The position numbers and the translations under genes are program-made. DNA of 32,697 bases from an uncultured Clostridia bacterium (GTDB lineage Bacteria; Bacillota; Clostridia; UBA1381), in the NCBI GenBank assembly GCA_944391635.1, contig CALXUL010000145.1, positions 1 to 32,697 of the forward strand. Reading direction: 5' to 3'. Below the pieces are notes generated by a model, which saw nothing but the letters and a program-made list of their open reading frames with translations, did no database searches and had not been told where the DNA came from. Positions 1 through 6,833 of this stretch are shown piece by piece (position 1 is the first letter of the stretch; each line of letters starts with the position of its first letter).

Positions 1-569
1 TCTATTGCCGCAGCAGCAAGCCAGCAATTTCCCCTGCCCCATAAAACTCCTTTTTTTTGTCTTACATTACAATCATATCCGTGTACAATTAATCCGGTTT
101 TCTCATCACACAAAAAGTGATAGTGTATCATAAACGAATTTCCAATGTGCAGATACTGCGTACAAAGAATATATGTAGGTATCAAGCCCCCGCCAAACAG
201 CATTGTAAAATAGATATAAAATGTAATCTGTTTGCGCCAGCGGAAATTACGTCTTGAAATCGCATATGCAACAATAGCCATCAGGAATACTCCGATTATA
301 GTACCAAGCACAGAGCTTAAAATCGTCACCTTATAGGAGTTAATAAGCTGGGTAGGGTTGGCAAAAATCATTTCATATGCCCTGGTATCGAATATTTTGG
401 GCAAAAGCGTATACCCGTATTTTGCTATACTGTCTTCATCTGAAAATGATATTGACACAACATAGATAAAAGGTATTATGTAAGTAAGCGATACCAGAAT
501 AAAAAATAAATGTATCCAGATATTTTCCGGTTTATGTTCCAGAGAATATACTTTCTTTTTTCTCCACAT
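1..569 (-). CDS. Sugar ABC permease (LplC/YtcP type) running in frame into a GH105-like segment; partial at window edge
   Basis: The ATG at 569-567 opens a frame with no stop to base 1, about 189 codons. Residues 1-145 are the N-terminal half of a carbohydrate permease: a basic start (MWRKKK), a membrane segment near 19-40, and the family block FGGGLIPTY at 125-133, which matches FSGGMIPFY in the permease at 23113-24003. The conserved EAA loop that should follow is absent. From about residue 147 the sequence becomes GH105-like: DEKTGLIVHGYDCN at 155-168 and WGRGNCW at 177-183, compared with DEKTGLLYHAWDC and WGRAIGW in the GH105 at 9141-10229. It lies 22 bp after the permease at 592-1545, so the gene start and context are normal. 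A permease without its EAA loop should not work. I infer a deletion fusion or an assembly join. The nucleotide sequence differs from the window's other GH105, so it is not a copy of it. Confidence 0.85.
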   Translation of the reverse strand, partial: MWRKKKVYSLEHKPENIWIHLFFILVSLTYIIPFIYVVSISFSDEDSIAKYGYTLLPKIFDTRAYEMIFANPTQLINSYKVTILSSVLGTIIGVFLMAIVAYAISRRNFRWRKQITFYIYFTMLFGGGLIPTYILCTQYLHIGNSFMIHYHFLCDEKTGLIVHGYDCNVRQKKGVLWGRGNCWLAAAAI

Positions 570-591
570 AACTCCATACTCCTTTCACAGC

Positions 592-1545
592 TTAAAACAT
601 TGCATTTTCAGGTGCAATTTTTCTGATTACTGCATTAGTTGCAACAACCATAAACAATCCCACAAAAGACTGGAAAAATCCTACTGCGGAAGTAATCCCG
701 ACGTCTCCCGTCCTAAGACCGCGGTAAACGTAGGTGTCAATTATGTCGGTTGCCGGATACAGTGCTCCGACATCTCTTGGAATCTGATAAAATAATCCGA
801 AATCGCCGCGGAAAATACTTCCCATATTGTTTATAATCAAAATCGTAACAAGCGGCAAAAGCGAGGGTATGGATACATTCCATATCTGCTGCCATTTATT
901 TGCGCCATCAAGGCTTGCTGCCTCAAAAAGCGAATCATCCACCGCCATCAATGCGGCATAATACATTATTGAATTCATTCCCACCGTCTTCCAAATCTGG
1001 CTGTATGTCAGAATATACGGCCAGTATTTCGGGTCGGAATACCAGTCAGGTCCCGATATACCAAACATTCCTAATATTTGATTTATAACGCCCAGGTCAG
1101 GATTTAAGAGAATATATGTAATATAACTTACAATAACCCACGAAAGGAAATTTGGAAGAATCATAAGAGTCTGATAGGTTTTAAGCGCAAGCTTTTTTCG
1201 TATTTCAAACAGCATTAAAGCAATCGCAACCCCGCAGATTACACCGGTTATAATAAATAAAACTCCATATCCGACGGTATTGCGTGTTATTCTCCACGCA
1301 TCCTGGGATTCGAAAAAGAACCTGAAGTTTTCAAAACCGCTCCAGTCACTGCCGAATATTCCTTTATTATATTTATAATCCTTAAATGCAATTATAATCC
1401 CAAACATCGGGATATAATTCATAATAAAATAATATATCAGCGCCGGCAATGCCAAAATCAAAAGCTCCCAGTGTTCTCTGCCCGCATGCCTCTTTTTTCT
1501 TTTCTGCCCGCGCACACGGTTTTCGGCAGCCAATTCTTTGCTCAT
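592..1545 (-). CDS. Sugar ABC transporter permease, LplB/YteP type
   Basis: A 317-residue inner-membrane permease of the binding-protein-dependent oligosaccharide importer family. It has a basic cytoplasmic N-terminus, a first membrane segment near residues 27-47 (ending PMFGIIIAFKDY, a signature of this subfamily), about six segments in total, and the ATPase-contacting EAA loop FEAASLDGANKWQQIW around residues 208-223. The ATG at 1545 follows AGGAGG with a 7-8 base gap. It is the first gene of a minus-strand unit, with the partner permease starting 22 bp downstream. No binding protein lies upstream, because the next gene is the divergent GH88, so the binding protein must be downstream beyond the edge or elsewhere. 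Its paralogue in the main operon is at 24018-24962. The likely cargo is an unsaturated uronate oligosaccharide, inferred only from the GH88 and GH105 neighbours. Confidence 0.93.
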   Translation of the reverse strand: MSKELAAENRVRGQKRKKRHAGREHWELLILALPALIYYFIMNYIPMFGIIIAFKDYKYNKGIFGSDWSGFENFRFFFESQDAWRITRNTVGYGVLFIITGVICGVAIALMLFEIRKKLALKTYQTLMILPNFLSWVIVSYITYILLNPDLGVINQILGMFGISGPDWYSDPKYWPYILTYSQIWKTVGMNSIMYYAALMAVDDSLFEAASLDGANKWQQIWNVSIPSLLPLVTILIINNMGSIFRGDFGLFYQIPRDVGALYPATDIIDTYVYRGLRTGDVGITSAVGFFQSFVGLFMVVATNAVIRKIAPENAMF

Positions 1546-1592
1546 TAAAAAACCTCCTCAAGCGGCGTTTGCGTATATTGTCATTCATATTT

Positions 1593-1621
1593 ATTATATA
1601 AACCGTAATTTTTTAAGTAAA
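1593..1621 (-). promoter_or_regulatory. Promoter for the left permease unit
   Basis: On the minus strand TTTACT (1621-1616) and TATAAT (1598-1593) are 17 bases apart, placing a start site about 40 bases before the AGGAGG of the permease gene at 1545. It lies back to back with the GH88 promoter at 1685-1713. The about 60 bp between the two -35 boxes is AT-rich, with no repeat I can identify. Confidence 0.7.
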
Positions 1622-1684
1622 TGATATTTTTCTTACCTTCTTTGCTTTTTTCTCACATGCTGCATTTTCATATATGATTTTTTA

Positions 1685-1713
1685 TTGACTGAATATTGTG
1701 TTTATGCTATACT
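1685..1713 (+). promoter_or_regulatory. Promoter for the GH88 gene
   Basis: TTGACT (1685-1690) and TATACT (1708-1713) are separated by exactly 17 bases. The open frame of the GH88 extends upstream through this promoter using a TTG, but that TTG is the start of the -35 box. This argues for a translation start well downstream, at 1760. Confidence 0.8.
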
Positions 1714-1759
1714 GTCCTTAATTGAAAACTTGCAGGCTATGCCGAAAGGAAGGTTTAGA

Positions 1760-2875
1760 ATGGACGAATTTGTAAATAAAACGTGGGATAAGATTAACAG
1801 GAAAATGTTAACGGTTGCTCCAAGAAGCAAAGACAAGCTCCCTTACATAACTGTAAACGGAGTTTTCGATAACTACTATCCTGGTTGCCCGTCCTGGTGG
1901 ACTAACGGATTTTGGGGCGGTTTAATGTGGCTGATGTATGCTGATACAAAAAACGAGCTGTATAAAGAGGTTGCGCTCCGCAGCGAGGAGCTTCTTGATG
2001 CGGCTTTAAAGGACTATGACCAGCTCCATCATGATGTCGGGTTCATGTGGCATATTACAAGCGGTGTAAATTACCGCCTTACCGGAAATAAAGATGCAAG
2101 AATCAAGGCTCTTAATATGGCAAACCTTCTTGCGGCAAGATATAATATTAACGGCAGATACATAAGGGCTTGGAATAGTTTCGGTACGGAAGATAATACC
2201 GGCTGGTCTATTATTGATTCAATGATGAATATTCCTCTTCTTTACTGGGCGTCTGATGAAGTGAAGGATGAAAGATACAGAATCATTGCCATATCACACG
2301 CTGATACCGTAATGAAGGTTCACATCAGAGATGACGGCAGCGTGCGGCATATCGTGGAAAATGACATTGTCGAAGGCGGGCTGGTAGATGATTTCGGCGG
2401 TCAGGGCTACGATAAAGGCTCATCCTGGAGCCGCGGTCAGGCGTGGGCAATATACGGATTTGTACTCAGTTATATCCATACCGGCAAACAGGAATATCTT
2501 GATACTGCAAAAAAAGTGGCACTTTATTTTATCTCCTGTGTATGCGACGAATGGGTTCCAAAGTGCGATTTCAGATGCCCAAAAGAACCTGTTTACTATG
2601 ACACCTCCGCCGGTGCAATTGCCGCATGCGGACTTATTGAAATTGCAAATTTGGTAGGCGAATTTGAAAAAGATTTGTATCTTAACGCGGCGCTCAAAAT
2701 ACTAAAGGCAACAGAAGAAAGGTTCTGTGACTGGAGCCTTGATACCGATAATATCCTAACTCATGCTACCGAGGCATACCATGCCGACCGCCACCATATA
2801 TCAATGATTTATGCGGACTATTATTTTGTTGAAGCAATCTATAAACTGCGTGGCAACAAGGAGCTGTTCTGGTAA
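1760..2875 (+). CDS. GH88 unsaturated glucuronyl hydrolase
   Basis: A 371-residue cytoplasmic enzyme with no signal peptide and the (alpha/alpha)6-barrel hallmarks of GH88. It removes the 4,5-unsaturated uronate that polysaccharide lyases leave at the non-reducing end of oligosaccharides, by hydrating the double bond. The two acidic residues essential in the Bacillus GL1 enzyme (D88 and D149, 61 apart) match D92 in HHDVGFMW and D153 in IIDSMMN, also 61 apart. Other family blocks are YDKGSSWSRGQAWA and DTSAGAIAACGL. I chose the ATG at 1760 because GGAAGG lies 6 bases before it; the longer forms overlap the promoter. It is monocistronic, with its own promoter and terminator, and diverges from a sugar permease pair. 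The exact sugar (glucuronate of a glycosaminoglycan, or plant or gellan-like glycan) cannot be told from sequence. Confidence 0.92.
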   Translation: MDEFVNKTWDKINRKMLTVAPRSKDKLPYITVNGVFDNYYPGCPSWWTNGFWGGLMWLMYADTKNELYKEVALRSEELLDAALKDYDQLHHDVGFMWHITSGVNYRLTGNKDARIKALNMANLLAARYNINGRYIRAWNSFGTEDNTGWSIIDSMMNIPLLYWASDEVKDERYRIIAISHADTVMKVHIRDDGSVRHIVENDIVEGGLVDDFGGQGYDKGSSWSRGQAWAIYGFVLSYIHTGKQEYLDTAKKVALYFISCVCDEWVPKCDFRCPKEPVYYDTSAGAIAACGLIEIANLVGEFEKDLYLNAALKILKATEERFCDWSLDTDNILTHATEAYHADRHHISMIYADYYFVEAIYKLRGNKELFW

Positions 2876-2905
2876 ATCCAAACAGCGCATATATTACTTA
2901 AAATG

Positions 2906-2940
2906 CCCCGTCAAAACAGATTTAACTGCGGCGGGGTTTT
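2906..2940 (+). terminator. Rho-independent terminator of GH88
   Basis: CCCCGTC (2906-2912) pairs with GGCGGGG (2930-2936), including one G-T wobble. An inner CAG/CTG helix continues the stem, and TTTT follows at 2937-2940. Confidence 0.75.
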
Positions 2941-3007
2941 CATTTGCTCCTTTATAATTCAGATTTAATATTTAGGAAAAGGTGAAATGCAGAAAAGAAA
3001 ATTATTA

Positions 3008-3036
3008 TTGTGAGATTACCACGATTATGCTATAAT
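3008..3036 (+). promoter_or_regulatory. Promoter of the restriction-modification operon
   Basis: TTGTGA (3008-3013) and a consensus TATAAT (3031-3036) are 17 bases apart, 21 bases before the chosen ATG at 3058. A longer frame with a GTG at 3010 would start inside the -35 box and is unlikely. Confidence 0.75.
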
Positions 3037-3057
3037 ATAACAAAAGGCGGTGTTTAT

Positions 3058-3927
3058 ATGTTATATAAAAGCATAACTGTCAAAGAAATAGATACTATTT
3101 TCGATTCTGTCCAACTCAAAACAGAATATCTCCAAAAACTTATATCAGAGGCTAAGCTTCGGATAACTGTCCCAGATAGCATTTATGAAATTAACCGACA
3201 AATCATAAACACGTGGAACTATATGTTCTCCAAACGTATTCTCCGCAATATGTTCTTTGAGTCGGACAAATACATCCATGGGGTAAACTGCAAAAAAAGA
3301 ATTGACTTTCTAATAGATGACTGGCATAATAAAGGTCTTGGCAGTCTTGACTGGCCTTTTTCGGCAATGGGCTATGATGCATATATCGCTAAAATCAATC
3401 GCCGCGAAAACCTTTCGGAAGAACAAAAAGATGATATAGCCGCACGCGATACCATACGGTTCAGGCGGATAAAGGATATTAATGCCTGCCGCAATGACTA
3501 TATTGAAAACCTGATTGTATACCATAACGATAACATTATCCCGACATTTGGACATATCCGGGGCGTGGACTTTTACATAAATGGCTGTCCGTTTGACCAA
3601 AAAGTCAGCCGCGGCATAGGCAGGGCGTTTTTAAGCCGCTATCCAGAAAACGCCTATGAAACTGCTGTCGCACACCCGGAATTAGTTGCAAAAAGCCTGT
3701 ATGAAAACCAGGATGAAGAACGCTTTGATTATGACCCAAGGCTGTATATAATATATCTGGATAATGATATTTCAAGCACTGATATTGAACAAGCAATAAT
3801 TGAAACGGATTTTAATACACCAATGAAAATACAATTTTCTTATAATCATGCCCAAAAAGGCAAAAAAGAATATACCACGAGCTGTTATGTTCTGCTTTTG
3901 CGCCACCGGACATGCGGGAATTTATAA
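3058..3927 (+). CDS. Probable type II restriction endonuclease (PD-(D/E)XK-like)
   Basis: A 289-residue soluble protein that I do not recognise by overall sequence. The support is local. D171 in GVDFYINGCP is followed eight residues later by D180-Q181-K182, the spacing and shape of a PD-(D/E)XK nuclease active site (D, then D/E-x-K, on adjacent strands). E150 in the helix before it could be the extra acidic residue many such enzymes have. The gene sits 15 bp upstream of a D12-class adenine methyltransferase in the same transcript, the usual type II layout. The ATG at 3058 has AGGCGG 8-9 bases before it and sits just downstream of a consensus promoter. The rest of the chain is charged and mixed alpha/beta with no membrane segment. 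The recognition site is unknown. An alternative is another DNA-acting accessory protein, but the methylase neighbour makes endonuclease the best call. Confidence 0.65.
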   Translation: MLYKSITVKEIDTIFDSVQLKTEYLQKLISEAKLRITVPDSIYEINRQIINTWNYMFSKRILRNMFFESDKYIHGVNCKKRIDFLIDDWHNKGLGSLDWPFSAMGYDAYIAKINRRENLSEEQKDDIAARDTIRFRRIKDINACRNDYIENLIVYHNDNIIPTFGHIRGVDFYINGCPFDQKVSRGIGRAFLSRYPENAYETAVAHPELVAKSLYENQDEERFDYDPRLYIIYLDNDISSTDIEQAIIETDFNTPMKIQFSYNHAQKGKKEYTTSCYVLLLRHRTCGNL

Positions 3928-3942
3928 AAACGGGGTAGGAAC

Positions 3943-4941
3943 ATGAACTATATCGGCTCAAAATATTCGCTTATAAATTTTCTTGACGAAACTATCTGCA
4001 CCGTTGCAGGGAACGACACCAACAAGGTTTTTGCCGACCTGTTCGCAGGGACTGGGGTTGTGGGCAAAACCTTTAAAGAAAAGGGCTATCAGGTAATTTC
4101 AAATGATATACAATATTACAGTTATGTGATTAACAAACATCTTATAGAAAATACTCCCCCCCTCGAAATAGACATACTTGACAGGCTCCTCTCGTTAGAA
4201 GGAACAGAAGGTTTTATCTATAATAACTACTGTGCCGGCTCCGGCAGCGGCAGAAACTATTTTACCGACGAAAACGGAAAAAAATGCGATGCGGTAAGGC
4301 TTGAGCTGGAACGGCTCAAGAATAGCGGCGAACTTGATGAGGCACGCTACTTTTATCTGCTTGCAAGCCTTGTAAATTCTATTGATAAGTTTGCAAATAC
4401 CGCGTCGGTCTACGGAGCGTTTTTAAAACATATCAAAAAATCAGCGGCAAAAAGCTTTAAGCTGGAACTTCTTCCGTTGGTGGACGGAAATAAAAACGGT
4501 AAAGTGTATAATGAAAATATTTCCGACCTGATAGGAAAAATAAGCGGTGATATACTTTACCTCGACCCGCCGTATAATGAGCGCCAATACTGCGCAAATT
4601 ACCATGTTCTTGAAACGATTGCAAGATATGACAACCCCACTCTCAAAGGTAAAACCGGGCTTCGTGACTATACCGCTCAGAAAAGCGCTTTCTGCTCATC
4701 AAAAACGGCAGCGTCCGCATTTGATGACATAGTAAAAAACGCGAACTTTAAGTATATATTCCTAAGCTATAATAACGAAGGAATAATGTCTTTTGAAACT
4801 ATTAAAAATATAATGGAGCGTTACGGGAAATACGAAATTTTTTCAACAGATTACAAAAGGTTCAAAGCAGATACCGATGAAAACCGAAAACATAAGAGCA
4901 ATAAAACGGTGGAATATCTGCATTGTCTGATAAAAAATTAA
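3943..4941 (+). CDS. D12-class DNA adenine N6-methyltransferase
   Basis: A 332-residue methyltransferase that transfers a methyl group from S-adenosylmethionine to adenine N6 in DNA. It begins with the D12 signature YIGSKYSL (3-10), has the cofactor-binding motif DLFAGTG (32-38), and the catalytic motif DPPY at 208-211 followed by NERQYCANYHVLETI, typical of this class. The motif order (cofactor site first, DPPY later) fits the alpha group. The start has GGTAGGA a few bases upstream. It probably protects the host site against the endonuclease encoded 15 bp upstream. Between the two motifs lies a 160-residue target-recognition region that shows no similarity I can place, so the methylated sequence is not predictable here. 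A perfect terminator follows immediately, so this is the last gene of a two-gene unit. Confidence 0.92.
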   Translation: MNYIGSKYSLINFLDETICTVAGNDTNKVFADLFAGTGVVGKTFKEKGYQVISNDIQYYSYVINKHLIENTPPLEIDILDRLLSLEGTEGFIYNNYCAGSGSGRNYFTDENGKKCDAVRLELERLKNSGELDEARYFYLLASLVNSIDKFANTASVYGAFLKHIKKSAAKSFKLELLPLVDGNKNGKVYNENISDLIGKISGDILYLDPPYNERQYCANYHVLETIARYDNPTLKGKTGLRDYTAQKSAFCSSKTAASAFDDIVKNANFKYIFLSYNNEGIMSFETIKNIMERYGKYEIFSTDYKRFKADTDENRKHKSNKTVEYLHCLIKN

Positions 4942-4944
4942 TAC

Positions 4945-4985
4945 TTAAGCCTGATAAAGAAAACTGCTTATCAGGCTTAATTTTT
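4945..4985 (+). terminator. Rho-independent terminator of the restriction-modification operon
   Basis: TTAAGCCTGATAA (4945-4957) and TTATCAGGCTTAA (4968-4980) form a perfect 13-bp stem with a 10-base loop, followed by five T at 4981-4985. It starts four bases after the methyltransferase stop. Confidence 0.92.
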
Positions 4986-5010
4986 GACAATCTCCCACGC
5001 ACGGTTTTCT

Positions 5011-5055
5011 TTAAAAAAAACCGGCTGTATTCTTCAAGGCAGAATATAGCCGGTT
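5011..5055 (-). terminator. Rho-independent terminator of the Crp/Fnr regulator gene
   Basis: Read on the minus strand, AACCGGCTATATTCT (5055-5041) pairs with AGAATACAGCCGGTT (5033-5019) in a 15-bp stem with one G-T pair, and a run of T follows (5020-5013). It closes the gene ending at 5061 and stands tail to tail with the previous terminator. Confidence 0.92.
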
Positions 5056-5060
5056 AAAAT

Positions 5061-5720
5061 TTATATCAATGTAAATTTACTTCTGTCAAATTTAATTAAT
5101 CCGTCATCACGCATTTTGCATAACTCATTAGACATGGCGCTTCTATCCACGGAAAGATAATCCGCAAGCTGCTGTCTGTTAAAAGGTATTGTAAATACCG
5201 AACTGTTTTGTCTGTTCGCTTCCTCGGATAAATAAGCGATAAGTTTCTCTCGTGTAGTGCGGTTTGACATAAAGCTGAGCTTTTGTACAAGCTTTCTGTT
5301 CTTTTCGGATATAGCGAAAAAAAGATTTTCGATAACCTTAGAATGAAATTTACAGGCAGACGGACAAACACTAATAATCTTTCGGGCATCAAAAAACATG
5401 ACCTCACTTTCTTCTACCGCAATAACATTATTTAAAATATTTCCGCTGCCCGGCGCAACATAAGCCTCGCCAAACAGTTCCCCGTCAGATATTTGAGTAA
5501 TAATGTTGCTGTTCCCCCAATAATCCTCACGCTGAATATAAAGTTTTCCTCTTAACACCAATGTGATATTATCAATAAACTCACCCTGCCTGTATACATA
5601 TTCTCCTTTGGAAAATATGCGCTTTTTTGCTCCAAGACAGCCCAGAAGAGCTTCAATATCATTTTCAGAAATACCTCTAAATAATAGCGTATGCTTCAGT
5701 ACATTTATATATTCTTTCAT
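5061..5720 (-). CDS. Crp/Fnr-family transcriptional regulator
   Basis: A 219-residue DNA-binding regulator. Residues about 10-120 are a cyclic-nucleotide-binding-like beta roll (GEYVYRQGEFIDNITLVLRGKLYI, split here by the family glycines, then GELFGEAYVAPG). The C-terminal 75 residues are a Crp-type winged helix with recognition region NRQQLADYLSVDRSAMSNEL. There is no four-cysteine iron-sulfur cluster of the E. coli Fnr kind, so it probably senses a different signal. I chose the ATG at 5720, which has AAAGAGG seven bases upstream; a longer frame runs into the promoter. In many Clostridia a regulator of this type lies divergent to a ferredoxin and the hybrid cluster protein and responds to nitrosative or redox stress. 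Here the ferredoxin-like gene is present but no hcp. The -10 box of its own promoter overlaps a palindrome, which suggests autoregulation. Confidence 0.9.
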   Translation of the reverse strand: MKEYINVLKHTLLFRGISENDIEALLGCLGAKKRIFSKGEYVYRQGEFIDNITLVLRGKLYIQREDYWGNSNIITQISDGELFGEAYVAPGSGNILNNVIAVEESEVMFFDARKIISVCPSACKFHSKVIENLFFAISEKNRKLVQKLSFMSNRTTREKLIAYLSEEANRQNSSVFTIPFNRQQLADYLSVDRSAMSNELCKMRDDGLIKFDRSKFTLI

Positions 5721-5734
5721 AAAATACCTCTTTC

Positions 5735-5748
5735 GTTGTAAATACAAC
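5735..5748. promoter_or_regulatory. Probable Crp/Fnr-regulator operator, distal site
   Basis: GTTGTA and TACAAC flank a 2-base centre in a perfect inverted repeat. Its centre (5741.5) lies about 41.5 bases before the start expected from the TACAAT at 5771-5776 of the ferredoxin gene, the classical position for a class II Crp/Fnr activator. For the regulator's own transcript it lies just downstream of the start. Confidence 0.65.
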
Positions 5749-5763
5749 AGATTTGTTGTGAAT

Positions 5764-5776
5764 ATTGTAGTACAAT
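5764..5776. promoter_or_regulatory. Probable Crp/Fnr-regulator operator, overlapping both -10 boxes
   Basis: ATTGTA and TACAAT flank a single base in a second inverted repeat with the same TTGTA/TACAA core as the site at 5735-5748. Each arm is itself a -10 box: TACAAT for the plus-strand gene and, in reverse complement, TACAAT for the minus-strand regulator. Confidence 0.6.
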
Positions 5777-5792
5777 GATGGCGAAAAGTCAA
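5764..5792 (-). promoter_or_regulatory. Promoter of the Crp/Fnr regulator gene
   Basis: On the minus strand TTGACT (5792-5787) and TACAAT (5769-5764) are 17 bases apart. The plus-strand gene has no good -35 for its own TACAAT, so one direction looks constitutive or repressible and the other activator-dependent. Confidence 0.7.
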
Positions 5793-5820
5793 TGGCAAAA
5801 CTTGAAAGGAGTTTTTTTTA

Positions 5821-6522
5821 ATGATAAGAAAAATAATAAAAATAGATGAGGAAAAATGTAATGGATGCGGAGCATGCGCAGATGCTTGCCATGAAGGCGC
5901 AATAAAAATGATAAACGGAAAAGCTAAACTGATAAGGGACGATTATTGCGACGGATTAGGCGATTGTCTGCCGGTATGTCCGACAGGAGCAATCTCGTTT
6001 GAAATGCGAGAGGCAAAGGCATATGACGAAACAGCTGTTATGGAAGCAAAGAAAAATCAAACTCCGCAAACACTTGCGTGCGGCTGTCCGGGAACACACT
6101 CAAAATCCATTTTCCGCAATGACCGCTCTTGTTCAGATGCGCCAGATTCTTTTGTTGCAAGCAAACTGTCGCAATGGCCGGTACAGATAAAATTAGCGCC
6201 GGCAAACGCGCCATATTTTAACAAAGCAAATCTGCTGATAGCAGCCGATTGCACTGCTTATGCCTATGGTAATTTCCATAATGAATTTATAAGAAATCAT
6301 ATAACCCTTATAGGCTGCCCAAAACTTGACAGTGTTGACTATGCTGATAAGCTCACAGAGATTATTTCAAATAACGAAATTAAAAGCGTAACGGTTGTCC
6401 GTATGGAAGTTCCCTGCTGCGGAGGGATTGAATATGCAGTGAAAACTGCTCTGCAAAACAGCGGGAAATTCATTCCCTGGCGCATAGTAACTATTTCAAC
6501 GGATGGAAATATAATAGAATAA
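5821..6522 (+). CDS. Ferredoxin-type 4Fe-4S protein next to a Crp/Fnr regulator
   Basis: A 233-residue cytoplasmic iron-sulfur protein. The first cluster motif is complete: C13, C16, C19 and C23 (CNGCGACADAC). The second is incomplete by the usual count: C43, C49 and C53 in CDGLGDCLPVCP, a spacing that recurs in this family and may bind a cluster with help from another cysteine. The remaining 170 residues carry further cysteines (ACGCPG near 80, and PCCGG near 200) and may form a second redox or metal site. The ATG follows AAAGGAG. It is divergent from the Crp/Fnr regulator with two shared palindromes, so it is probably its main target. In related genomes such a gene accompanies the hybrid cluster protein (Hcp); none is seen here. 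The likely role is electron transfer under redox or nitrosative stress, by association only. Confidence 0.85.
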   Translation: MIRKIIKIDEEKCNGCGACADACHEGAIKMINGKAKLIRDDYCDGLGDCLPVCPTGAISFEMREAKAYDETAVMEAKKNQTPQTLACGCPGTHSKSIFRNDRSCSDAPDSFVASKLSQWPVQIKLAPANAPYFNKANLLIAADCTAYAYGNFHNEFIRNHITLIGCPKLDSVDYADKLTEIISNNEIKSVTVVRMEVPCCGGIEYAVKTALQNSGKFIPWRIVTISTDGNIIE

Positions 6523-6564
6523 TTAAATATCCATCGGCATATTTGATATGTTGGATATTTAATT
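6521..6564 (+). terminator. Hairpin after the ferredoxin gene, probable terminator
   Basis: AATTAAATATCCA (6521-6533) and TGGATATTTAATT (6552-6564) form a perfect 13-bp stem beginning inside the stop codon. The T-rich end of the stem replaces a long T run, so termination may be partial. Confidence 0.6.
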
Positions 6565-6569
6565 TACAA

Positions 6570-6607
6570 AGTAAAGCCTATGAAATATTTGTTTCATAGG
6601 CTTTACT
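6570..6607. repeat. Perfect 16-bp inverted repeat beside the transposase remnant
   Basis: AGTAAAGCCTATGAAA (6570-6585) and TTTCATAGGCTTTACT (6592-6607) surround a 6-base loop. There is no T run on the plus strand, so it is not a standard plus-strand terminator. It ends right where the transposase similarity begins (6609). Confidence 0.85.
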
Positions 6608-6608
6608 C

Positions 6609-6818
6609 ATTGGCGCTCTGGTGAAAATCCTGTATTTAACAACCATGCAAATTGTAGATAAATGGATGATGCCAGTTCGTGATTTGGATATGATTTTAGA
6701 CAACCAGATGATCTGTTTGGGCTACAGTGTGAACTCACACTGTAACTTTTGCTTTTTCCTGATACTTGGACTTTACAAAAATTCTTACGCGCTACCGTTC
6801 ACTTCAAATTGCTTTTAA
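6609..6818 (+). pseudogene. IS256-family transposase, C-terminal remnant
   Basis: The frame reads GALVKILYLTTMQIVDKW, then MMPVRDLDMILDNQMI, which is the conserved C-terminal end of IS256 (mutator) transposases: in that family the block is (D)ALLKxLYLxTMDIxxKWTxxxRDWxxILNQLxI. Only about the last 45 residues remain. The frame then diverges (after about 6745) and ends at 6818. The DDE catalytic residues, the start and the left end of the element are all gone, so it cannot move. It marks an old insertion between the ferredoxin gene and the glycan regulator. The rest of the 311-bp gap (6523-6833) holds the palindromes listed separately and nothing else I can identify. Confidence 0.75.
6723..6744. 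repeat. Perfect 10-bp inverted repeat downstream of the IS256 remnant
   Basis: TACAGTGTGA and TCACACTGTA are separated by two bases. It lies at the point where the transposase reading frame stops matching its family, and could be a piece of the element end or a transcription stop. Confidence 0.7.
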
Positions 6819-6833
6819 GCTCTTTTTGTATAA

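Noticed and set aside
1685..1759. A 25-residue N-terminal extension of the GH88 from a TTG at 1685
   Set aside because: The TTG is the first half of a consensus -35 box and the -10 lies inside the extension; a ribosome binding site precedes the ATG at 1760.
3943..4941. A phage or housekeeping Dam methylase
   Set aside because: The endonuclease-like partner 15 bp upstream, one shared promoter and one terminator point to a restriction-modification pair, and no phage genes are nearby.
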